This document shows positions 1-10,700 of a stretch of 64,000 bases of DNA, piece after piece. Positions within the stretch are counted from its first letter, which is position 1. Each line of letters opens with the position of its first letter. The DNA lies in NCBI GenBank assembly GCA_037074765.1, contig JBAMDO010000574.1, positions 186,001 to 250,000 on the forward strand. The letters run 5' to 3'. A program made the position numbers and the translations under genes. This stretch comes from Mansonella perstans (taxonomy: Eukaryota; Nematoda; Chromadorea; Rhabditida; Onchocercidae). The notes beneath the pieces were generated by a model. The model had not been told where the DNA came from. It made no database searches and was given only the letters and a program-made list of their open reading frames with translations.

Positions 1-1038
1 ACCACTTTCTTCTGCATCATTTGAGTTGTCTTTATTCCTCTTTCTCCCTCTCATATTCTACTCACTCATTCAGTCGCTAATTGATGCTTTACAAAATATA
101 CGTTTAATTAATTCATTGGGAGATTCATTGGGTCTGAAACCAGTCATTTCTTTATGATCACCCGGAAATAGGATAATTAGATGAGAGCGGAGGAGTGGGT
201 CATTATTTGAATCGATTGAAAACTAGATCCTTTGATTGGGTCGTTTTACATTGCCTTTTACATTTCGATAACCTTTCCTTCATCGGAGTGCATATTAAGG
301 TCATCGATGTATTACACTTTGCATGAATGTTTTTCTTATTTTCGTTCATACATTCCTTTTATTCAGTTTTCACGTATGTTGAATATATGCAATAATTTCC
401 ATCTGCTTATGTTAGATCATATTAGTGTTACTATGTTTTGAGCTATTTTTGAGCTATTTTGAGCTATAATTACCTGTGACCCAAATGATGTATGGATCCA
501 TGTTTTGTATGAATTATATATAAGTACATCTAGTTGGGTATGTGTTGAATACACGCGTACATGTATCCATGCATTTATGTTTATGGTTAAATCGTATGGT
601 AAACACATTTCAAGAATTATTAAAATTTTGTAACTTTAATATTTTTGAAATAATCCATTTGATAGGATAGGAGTTAGTTACTTAGTACTGATTAACTTCT
701 CATCGTACTATTATTATGCTAGTGTATAGAGAATGAATGATTTTCATTGTATCAAAAAAAAGAGTAAATTAAAAATCTTCTAAATTTCTTAGGTGTTCCT
801 TTTCTCATCCTATTTCTTCATCATAAACCATTTTTCGGAAATACTAAACATAAAATTGATAGACGAAAAGGAATTAATGTTAATTAAAATTTCGTTTATT
901 GGTAATTGTTGAGATTTCTTGTGTGTTAATTATACAAAGTTGATTGATTATTAAACTTTGAGGAGATTTTCATTATTGGCATTGAAAGATACCTACTTCT
1001 TTCAGATTGTTGTCGTATCACATATATTTCAGTTGAAA
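1..1038. other. Intergenic / upstream region of mev-1, no gene seen
   Basis: A+T-rich sequence with only short open frames lacking splice support or family resemblance. The left edge (about 1-60) is pyrimidine-rich. It presumably holds the promoter of the mev-1/ced-9 transcript, but I cannot point to a specific element. Confidence 0.6.
1023..1032 (+). other. Candidate trans-splice acceptor of mev-1
   Basis: A TATATTTCAG 3' splice signal ends at 1032, six bases before the first of two tandem ATGs at 1039 and 1042. No upstream coding exon fits, so the site is best read as the spliced-leader addition site (inference). Confidence 0.6.
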
Positions 1039-2097
1039 ATGATGCTTCAGCTAAAAAATGGTGCATTCTGCCGTGTTTTGTCCCAAAATATTCAGGTATT
1101 CAACATAGTTATACAATTGAAATGATGGAAAATTGATGTAATGAAAGCTATAGGAAATTGAGATTTAGTTGAGTTGTACAAATAAGATGATAGTTCATTG
1201 CAGTTTTTGATATGTAATTAACAAATAATTGGATATACACTGCAATATTTTTAGTGAAATTATTCAGTGCTTTAAAAATATAATGATGGAAGCATATATC
1301 GTGATATCCACAGGTCCTACGATTTTTGAAGACAAGTGTTCTGCTGAACTCTACGAAAACTCCAGTTCAAGAATGGGGTTGGAATTATCTGCTACGACAA
1401 CGAGCTTTGAAGCGACCGATCAGCCCACATCTTTCGATATATAAACCACAGCTCACATGGATGGTTTCCGGGTTTCATCGTATTGTTGGATGTACTATGG
1501 CTGGTGAATGCTTTTATGTTATTATTGAATTTTAACGCGCAAAGATATTATTAGGTGGGAATGAATTGTTAAAAAAGTTATTAGAAATGACTGCAATTTA
1601 TAGCAAGATTATTTTAAGATAAAACAAGGGATGGGAAGGTAGGGAAAAAATTATGAAAAAGTTCTAGCAATATGCAGAAACTATCTGGAATGAAGGCTAA
1701 TTGTGAGTTGGATTAATAGATTTTTCAAAAGGAAGCAGTAAAAAGTATTTAGTGACAAAAATCCTCAATTATTTCAGGTGCTTTGTTGATTGGTAGTGTT
1801 GGTTTTGCCTTGCTGCCAGTAAACTTCACTACTTTCATTGAATTTATTCGTGGTCTTGAATTACCGTGGGTTATAATTGACATGTTTAAATTTATCATTG
1901 CTTACCCAATTGCTTTTTATTCTTTGAACGGTATCCGTTTCACTGCATTTGATTTGGCCTTTGGGACAGATATTGCTTCCGTATACTTCAGTGGTTATTT
2001 GGTTCTTTCGTTAGCAGCACTGATTGCATTAGCAGCTGTGATGGTACCTCGACTGAAGCGAAAAGATTATGTTGCCGTTGATTTACCAAAGAAATGA
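1039..2097 (+). CDS. mev-1: Succinate dehydrogenase cytochrome b560 subunit (SDHC/MEV-1), mitochondrial complex II
   Basis: Three exons: 1039-1095, 1314-1503 and 1778-2097, giving 188 residues, close to C. elegans MEV-1. SDHC is an inner-membrane anchor of complex II that binds haem b and quinone and passes electrons from succinate oxidation. Exon 2 holds the family signature RPISPHLSIYKPQ (about 53-65) and the Ser71/Arg75 region of the quinone pocket; the glycine altered in the C. elegans mev-1(kn1) mutant corresponds to Gly72. Exon 3 encodes membrane helices and the NGIR motif (133-136). Oddity: the residue three before that motif, a haem-ligating His in human SDHC (His127) and in C. elegans, is Tyr130 here. 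The N-terminus resembles a mitochondrial targeting peptide. First gene of a likely operon with ced-9. Identity is secure; the choice between the two tandem ATGs is not. Confidence 0.96.
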
Positions 2098-2397
2098 ATG
2101 TTATTTATTTCATTTTAGGTTCAATGTAAAAATTTATTTTAAAGGTGTTGAAAAATATATCGTTTCTTCAGTTATTTATCGCACTATTTATTGAATATAA
2201 TTGATTTATTTTGAATTAAATATAATTCATTTATTTCTGTAAGTATTTTGATAGTTTGAATTCGTTTGAGATGCAACTTGTGAATCCAGTTTATGGAAAG
2301 CGTGGCCATAATTGTATTTACATTGCTTTCTGTGTCTTATAGTTTGATCGTATTTTTATATTATTTCATCGCGGTTTTCTGAATTGTTGTAAATAAG

Positions 2398-2403
2398 AAT
2401 AAA
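2398..2403 (+). terminator. Candidate polyadenylation signal of mev-1
   Basis: AATAAA about 300 bases after the stop codon, followed by a T/GT-rich stretch. A second AATAAA lies near 2492. Seen by motif only. Confidence 0.4.
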
Positions 2404-4051
2404 CAGATTTTTTGTCGATGTTCATCAATGATTCAATCGCTTCGAAATACGACAAATATATTCTGGATTTTGTTGATGACACTGATAGAAAAATAAAAAC
2501 TCCTTGGTCATTATTTTTCTGCGGTACTGATTTTTTCCTTAATTTCGCCTTATTTAAAGTTTGAATTAAATTTCAGAGAAAATTTTTCGACTTGCAAGGA
2601 TGACAATCAAACTAAATAAAGTGGAAGAAGCGCAAACAGAAGTATAAAAGGATGAGTAGTGATTAGCAGTTGGCAGATTGGCTATTTTCAGTGTTCCAGA
2701 TGTTGCCCTTTCCACAGCATTATTTAAATTTATGCTTAGAGTATGATAATTTGTTGTTTACTTATTTTCATAAATTTGCAGAAGTTATAGTTGTATATCG
2801 ATGCAGAATTTATTTTGTGAAATTATTGCATTTTTTCGTTTCTTATTGCTTAAAACATATTGCAAGGGATAGCTTCTGTGCCTTCTTTATGTGCTCGGGA
2901 ATGGAGAGGTGAAAGGCGAAAATTTTACTACTATTTACAACCATTCATGTGTACTGCATCAAATATCACAGTCTGAATTACAGGGTTCATTTTAATATGG
3001 AGAGGGAATTTTTGAAAGTTGTATTAACCACACATGTTATGAATCTTATAGGTTGAATTTTCTATTATTTAATACTGCAATAGTAAATTTCGAGAATAAG
3101 TTTCTCGGCATTTGAAATTTTTACTACACTTTATTATTATGAAATTATTACTACTCATATCATTTTTGCCTTAAATTACACTGTTACTATTATAATATTC
3201 ATAATTGTTATTCTATGATCTTGGAAAGCATTCTTTTTTTTTCTATGATCTTGGAAAAAAATTATTCTGTGATCTCGGGAAGTAATCTTTCAGATTCATT
3301 TAAATTTTCTTCAGGTTGTGTGGCATTGGGAAAATGTGACTAAGCCATATTCTAGTGAAAGTAATAAATATTTTTAGAAAACTTTTGAATTTCAAGTTGC
3401 ATTGTCATTTTGTTTCTGCTTTTACTCATATAACCATCAATTTCTGAGCTTTACAATTTTTGTTCGTATTATTGTTGTATGATATGCCTAGTAGATAGTG
3501 GCGTATTTTCCAATTTGATCTTGTTGATTCAATTCAATTCAATTTCACTTATACGATGTTCATTTACAGGATGTAACATATTCAAATTAAGTTTTTATGT
3601 TCTTTACTATATTTAATTGATACAATAAGACATGCATTAGTAATACAAATTGTCCTTGAATTTTATACATTCCGAAAATAAATTTTATTAAATTGCATTA
3701 GCTTCTACGAAAAATGCAATGGTTCATGATCCAAAAAATTGAAACATTATTTTAGTCTTATAAAATTTTTGAAATGGCAATCAATATATCCAATGTAAGA
3801 TTTTTTTTTTTTTTACTTTGACTTGAATGCTATCAAGTTCAATTTGCATTGCTTTAAGAATTTCTGAATAAAATGAATGTTGGAACTTACGCTGTAGGTG
3901 GAGTATGGGATTTGTGAGAAAGACGTAAATCTCGATGCGGCCTCGTGTAAACGTGAATTAAGTCTATACCGATATATTTTTGCGGTAACGATAGAGATCT
4001 ACTATGTAGTTCACGCATTACATTCATTCAGCAAAAACAACAATGAAATGT

Positions 4052-4061
4052 CTTTTTTTAG
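4052..4061 (+). other. Candidate trans-splice acceptor of ced-9
   Basis: A pyrimidine tract followed by TTTTTTTAG ends at 4061, five bases before the ATG. Its position fits spliced-leader addition to a downstream operon gene; the sequence cannot show whether SL1 or SL2 is used. Confidence 0.6.
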
Positions 4062-4066
4062 AGAAA

Positions 4067-6226
4067 ATGAATGCTGCTGATTTAGTCGCAGTGAGAAACG
4101 ATCAGCATAGTAACGATACGATTGACGAATCTGCGGATTTTCTGAAAGGCCTTAATACTATACAGGTTAAATTTTTTTACGAAATGTTAATCCATTCTTT
4201 AATTTCTAAGTAATTTTAGAGAATTTGAATGATGCAGACAAAATACTGGGATTCGGAAGAAACATGATACAGTAGCAAAAAGTAATGTTATGAATTAAAA
4301 TTAAGATTGAAGTGAATATGTTATGAAGCTGAATTTAACTTTCTACTCGCTTGATTATTACTACAGATATGTTTGAAACTAAAACAGATGTACATAATGA
4401 TTATTTTGCCATCTAGCAGACCTTAAGACTTTTCACTTTAAATATCATTAAATAAAAGTTCTTTCTTTTCTCTGCTACATATTGTATTGATTCCTTTAAT
4501 TCCAATTCCGTGTCATTGCATATATTTTTCCTAAATTTTAAGAATTTAATTATCTATTTACAGAGTTACGTTACTGATTATATCCAGTATCGTGTGCATC
4601 TAGATAAAGGTTACAGTCAACATTTGCCGAAAATCCGCATTTCGATCGATTATCGATTTGAGTTAATTCGAGCAGTCGCCTTAATTTTTGAAAAGAAGCA
4701 TGTAGATGAGCTCACGAATATGGCTACAGCACTATGCCAGAACGGAAGGCTTACATTTCAACACTATGTTGAGGTAAACAACGTGATATTTGTCAAATAT
4801 ATATTTCAATAGACAAGTATTTCATCCCATTGCCTCCAGCTTTTATGCAAAAGATCACTTCCCCTAAATTAATTCAGGATAATTAACGAAGTTAGCAGGT
4901 TGATACGACTTTACTATTTACAGCTATAGCAATCGCTTTTTGTGAAGATGACTTTATAGTCAAAAATTCAGCTAGCTATAAACACGATTATAATTTTATT
5001 GCATTAGGCATATAAATGTGTTAACAATACACTATTTCATTCCATTCTGAAGAGATCTAATGGTATCCTTGAAACTGCGACCCTCATTTGGTATGTAGGG
5101 TAATTTACCCTAATAATTTGGGTCAGTAAATATTCGCTATTGCAGGTTGTAGAAAAATTTGCGCAAAACGACGACGGTGAGTCAGATGACCAACTATCCT
5201 ATGGACGATTGGTGGCATTGATTGCATTTGCTGGATTAGTTGCGGTAAAACTTTGTGATATGCAGATGTTTTCGGAAATCTCAATGGTTACATCGTATAC
5301 GTCCAAATTCTTGCGTAAACGAATTGTGTTAACATGGCCACAGGAAAAACGTTCTTGGGTATGTAAATAAATTGCTTTTTTTATGTTTTCTGGGAAATAA
5401 TTTTTTTGAATTATTTTTCTGGATTTTAGAGCAATATGTATTGGTTTCATTTTTTGTACTAATCTCATCCCCTATTAATTATTCGGGACAAAATTTAAAA
5501 ATGAGTATAACACAAATCCTCAATTTTACTAGTGCTACTGCGGAAGCCTGTAAAATTTCCAAAATGAACTGAAATGATTGAAGCCGAGACAGCGCGGATT
5601 TCTGAAGCTACTCAACATTCAAAACACTCAGAAATATTTGAGAAAATCAGTCAAGCAGAACTTGAAACTTGACCTTTGCCATAACATGATTGCTTGATCT
5701 TTCTTGCACCGTAGATAGAACGTACCTGTCCCAAACCTTTTTTCTGACTTATTTTTCTTCGGTTTTGGGAAACGCATTTTTATATTATGTACTTATATTG
5801 GGATTGCATACGAAAAATAATCAATTGGAATATTTTGATGGTAATTGCAAATATTCATAATACGTATAGTGGACCAGTTGACAGATTTCATTTATATATT
5901 GGTCCTTTCACGAAATTGCCATACAGTAATGAACATTAATTTTAAATTTGTAATTATGTTCAGTTCTTTAATTTTTAATTATTTTATTTGAAAAACGACT
6001 TTTTGCGTTAATTTTTTGCATTAAATATATAAAAAACGTATTTCAGAAAGATTTTTTCGATCGCGCGAAAATAATAGTTGATAGGAATGAAAAGGAAAGA
6101 AGTGAACAACTTAATTTGAAATCAGAGTGCAATCGGTGGTGGTTATCAATTAGAGCGTTGGTGATATTTGGCATGTTTGGTATCGGTGCTTTCACGTTAA
6201 TGAAGAGAGTACTGAAAGCACGATAA
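4067..6226 (+). CDS. ced-9: CED-9, Bcl-2 family inhibitor of apoptosis
   Basis: Four exons: 4067-4165, 4564-4773, 5146-5358 and 6047-6226, giving 233 residues. Bcl-2 fold proteins of this type sit on the outer mitochondrial membrane; in C. elegans CED-9 holds CED-4 inactive and is antagonised by EGL-1. Visible regions: a BH4-like segment (about 34-50, SYVTDYIQYRV), an IFEKKH stretch shared with CED-9 and leading to a BH3-like helix, BH1 (LSYGRLVALIAFAGLVA, about 120-136), BH2 spanning the exon 3/4 junction (RSW-KDFF, about 172-178), and a C-terminal hydrophobic anchor (about 211-226) followed by basic residues. The N-terminus is shorter than in C. elegans. The placement directly downstream of SDHC matches the C. 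elegans cyt-1/ced-9 polycistronic locus. Start chosen because a splice acceptor lies five bases upstream. Confidence 0.95.
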
Positions 6227-7775
6227 TTTGTGTTCGCAGCAAGATATTTGGTATTTAAATCCGACTTTTATCTTTTTTGGTTGGAACAACTGTCACATTT
6301 CTTGAAAGATAATGAAGTATAAAGACTAGGAAATTGTACTGTTTAGATGGATAAATTAGAGATGATATTGTAATTTGAAAGACATCATATGGCATTACAG
6401 CTAGAAAGACTTCTGACAACAATTAATCACCGTAACTATTGAACTTGTTGGAGGTGAAACCGTAGATTAATGTCAAGGTTTTCTTTTATTAAGCTTTCAT
6501 AATTTGTTCTTTCCATTTTATTTTTTTCTTATTCTGATTCTATCATTAAATGTACGTTTATTGATTGTCTCTTTAAGAGTGTGTGGGTTGAGTATTTGCA
6601 AAAATGACTTGTGAAAGTGGGTAGGGTGATATGTTCAGTAAGGTCATCGGTCATCAGAGTTGTTAATTAATCTGATAGTGCCAGGTTACAGTTGCTTAGT
6701 AATAACAGAAATATCAAATAAGTAAAATGAGTCAGAAAAACTTAAATGTGCGAAGTATTGAATTTACAAATATGCTAAATAAACAATGACAATGAATAAT
6801 TTGGATTAAGTATAAGATATTGGTAAGAGTTGTGGAATAGTCAAAGTGGAGATTGTGGAGAAAGAGAAGGGAATATTTATATGGAAGAATGATTTGGTAA
6901 GTGTGACATTGATGACAAAATCTTTCCAATAAGTTGCATTATTTATTTTCATAATACTGCATGAGTTCAGTCTACACTGTCACTTACATTTTATCAACAT
7001 TTTTTCTTATTTTAAATTTGCTGAAAGCTATTCAAGAACTGTGTACTGTGTATTTAGTTACGTTTTACAAATTTTTCGATCTCTTTGTTTTCAGTAAGCA
7101 TTTTATTTTCATGTACGTTACTTTGATGTCAATATTCAAACGTCAAAATTTTGTTAGACAATCTTAAATATGTGCTATTGAAATTGAGAAGTGAATCTGA
7201 GAATTATCTATTGGTCTTTTCTCTTTCCAATTCTTCTAGCCTAATAAATTTTCTCATTTCTTTATCATAATTCATTTCATTTTATTGCATATCTAATTTC
7301 TCTTTTTAAAAATATCTCTTTAATCATCGGTTTTTGTGTGTTCGTCAAATTTCCCACAGTAATCTATCAAAAATCGTACAAAGGAACTGATGAGTGTTTC
7401 AGACATTTTCATCAATTTTATCATTCTTCGTTTAATGTCACCATCGTTCTTAGCATATAAATTATGTGCACATTAAAAATAAACTGTTTTACGAATGAAT
7501 TGTTTTATGACTTTCTTTTTTTTTTTTTGTTTCTTCGATGCAATTTTGGAAATGCTTTGTTTATTATCGAGGAAAAAGTTTAAAATGCATTTCAAGAAGC
7601 ATAATGTTGACAAAAAATTATGATTATGCTGCAACAAAAGTTTTCTCGATAACTATCAAGAGATGCGAGTTATCATATATGAGTGTAGGATTTTTTTTGA
7701 GGTAGTCTTGAATAACGTATATTTCAATTTCTGAAAGTATTAGAAATTGCAGAATTGATATTTTTGATTTGTAGG
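6227..7775 (+). other. ced-9 3' UTR and intergenic region
   Basis: No coding exon seen. Contains an AATAAA near 6779, about 550 bases after the ced-9 stop, and A+T-rich filler. Short open frames here lack splice partners. Confidence 0.55.
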
Positions 7776-10700
7776 ATGAGAAATATATATCGATTAAAGC
7801 TAGTTATTGGGGAATGTATTAAATGTCAAAAACGCACTTTCATACATCGATGGAGCAAATTCATACGATGGCAAGAGTTAGTTGCAGAAGAAGTGGAAGA
7901 GAAGAAAGTTGAAAAATCAATTAAGAATTACATTAAACTAGATGGTGGATATCTTTCGCCTGAAAGGGTTGAAGATGGTAAGTTCATCAATGATATATTT
8001 TTCATTCTCTGTATCGAACACATAAATGTATGTGTACTTGAATCTTCAATTTAACATTTCGAAGCATAACTAATAATGCATTTTTCATACAGTGTATTTT
8101 GATTTGATCATCTTTTTTATGTGTTTTTTGATAGTTTTCTTTTCTAATTCAGTGCCCTCTATCCTAAGTGTTAACCAACAGTTGGTTTAGTTTGATTCGA
8201 ATTTTGACTCAATGATTTTTGACTGTAATTGAGATAAGATACAAAATAAAAGGAGTGCAAATGATCTTTGTCGGTTCTTTGTGCTTGAAATTTTATTGTA
8301 TCGATGATAGCGATTTTTTCAGTTATTTTCCATGATGGTTTTGGTAAAAAATAGACTGATTCAATAATTTCCATTAGAAATTTTGTTAATTTGTTCCAAC
8401 TTTATTGTTTGTGTAGATTTAGTTTTTAATATTCTATAGTATCAATTTCTCAATATTAATTTCAGTACTGCCAAGGAAACAACCGGAAGATGTACCAAAT
8501 AATATCGAATTTAATACATTTTATACGCAACTACGATATGTCGACCATAGTTTGGATAATTTACGTCGTTTTAAACGTTATCAACATTTCCAACATCTCC
8601 AATATGATCAGAGGTAATTGCATTTTATGCCTATTCTAAGTAAAATGATTTTATACGTTTACAAAAATAAAATAATTGGTTCAGTTGATGTAGCTGATTT
8701 AACTAATGGGAAAATAATTTGAAGTAAAACTCTAAAATTATCTGAATCTATACGGCTGAATGATTTTTCAATAATATCTAAAATGCAAACGAATATTGCG
8801 ACGTTCGAGAGAAGACGAGATGAATGAGATAGTAATAATAAGATAGTTATGAGATATACTTTTCAAAAATAAAATTGCAGTAGGAAAGTGGAAAATATAC
8901 AATAATTAATACAATCATTAAACACAATAATTAATTATTATTTGAAAAATACAAAAATTGCCATTCTAATCAAGTGTATATAAGAGAAGAAAGTATCACA
9001 GAGTAGAAACAATGAGTAAATAAATACACAGAATGACATTCAACAACATTTAATTAATATCATATTTCCTGGCAATAATTCTCAATATTTGATAATCCTC
9101 TAGGGTACCATGGTCAAGTTCAAAAATTATATTTAAATCATTAATCGGTTCATCCTCATAATATGCATTACACCAATCTTCATTACAGCAACATAGCGTA
9201 CCGAACATTTCTTGATCTTGAGTTGGACGTATCATAATCTCATCGGCACAGTAAATCTTATAACCAAGTGAATTTCGTCTCAGTTTACCAATTGGATATA
9301 TCTTTTCTTCCGTAATATTGCTAACCATGATCTTACATTAAAATTCGTAAATTTTGTTAATGCTACATGTAGATGGATGTTAATTTCAAATGAATAGTTG
9401 GGCTAAATTTACAAATTTGGCGAAATTTAGCATATTTCATCAAATTATTTCGTATCATTTTTATTGATTACTTTTCTTGGAAAAAGAGAAAAAAATTGTG
9501 AATGAATTGGATGTTACCTCGCACATAAAGGTATCATCACAACCACGGATAGTTTTTATTAATAGTGCAAGATCGGTTCCATTGAATGAAAAGCAATATC
9601 CATTAGGACCACATTCTTCCGCTTGATTTTTTTTTGTACTCGAAAAGCATCCCACAGCGTGGAAAATTGGAAGAAATGCTAATAATACGATGAATAATAT
9701 TTTTAAAGAATTTGAACAGTTGCGCATTTTTGCCAAATCAGAATTAATAATGATAATCGGTTTTTGTGGTGCTATTTTATATGTACTAAATAAGTTTTAA
9801 TTTGCATAAATGTGAGAGTAAAGTATTGTATATTGATGTCTACTTCAAAAGAGATTTTTCTTGACTGGATGAATGATTCAGAATTCGGAAATCTTTATTC
9901 TGATAAGTTATCATTTTCATAATCTGATTCTCGGGAAATTTACTGGGGAATTTTTCATGTTTTGTTTCTCGTAATTTGTTTGAATTCGAAATTTTGTTTG
10001 TTTTTTTTTATTTTTATTTATTCCAATAAAAAAAAAAAAAAAAACGATATGTTAGCATAGTACCAAGCTACAATCAATTTTTAAATTCTTTGTCATTTTG
10101 AAATGAATATAATTCCAGTATGTTATAACTTTACACCATTCAGGTTGAATTAACCGTATTTTTCACTTATGTTTTATTTTGTCGTTTTTTAGATTTATTC
10201 CGGAACGTTTGTTATTTCTTGGTCCGGATTTAGCTGCTGCTCATTTTTTGGTGCATCGTGGAGCAGCCGTGAAGTTTGTTGCTGATAATATATGGATAAA
10301 AAAGGATGATAAGGGAAATTACACATTACCTGGACGAAAAATTCCTGGCTTATACATTGAGGCAATTGATGCTAGTGATACAGAATTGATGTTCGAAGGT
10401 TCATTCGAATTTTTTTTTTTTTAGAAGCGTACTTTGAGATTTCTTTTAGAATAATAAATGACAAATTAATGGAAATAATAATAAAAGTAATATTTAATGA
10501 TTGTTGAATAAAACAAATAGCGTTTTGATTTTTTCGCTTGAAAAGAGAGGGAATTTGCATTTACGACGCCGCAATTTTTTTTACAGAACTACAGCTGTAT
10601 TAGCAGTGCGATATTGATATTCTCAATAGATATTTGTAATTTTTTTTTCGATATTACTGATCACTGTTTATTCAGGTCTAGAAAATCTAGCCGATTTAAA

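Larger units (their letters stand above)
2098..4066 (+). other. mev-1 3' UTR and long intercistronic gap before ced-9
   Basis: About 2 kb without a credible coding exon. It contains short direct repeats of the phrase tATGATCTTGGAAA (about 3213-3285). If mev-1 and ced-9 are one operon, this gap is far longer than the roughly 100 bases usual in C. elegans operons. Confidence 0.6.

Noticed and set aside
3898..4080. 60-codon frame overlapping the ced-9 start
   Set aside because: It is in another frame from ced-9 exon 1, and a strong splice acceptor at 4061 interrupts it.
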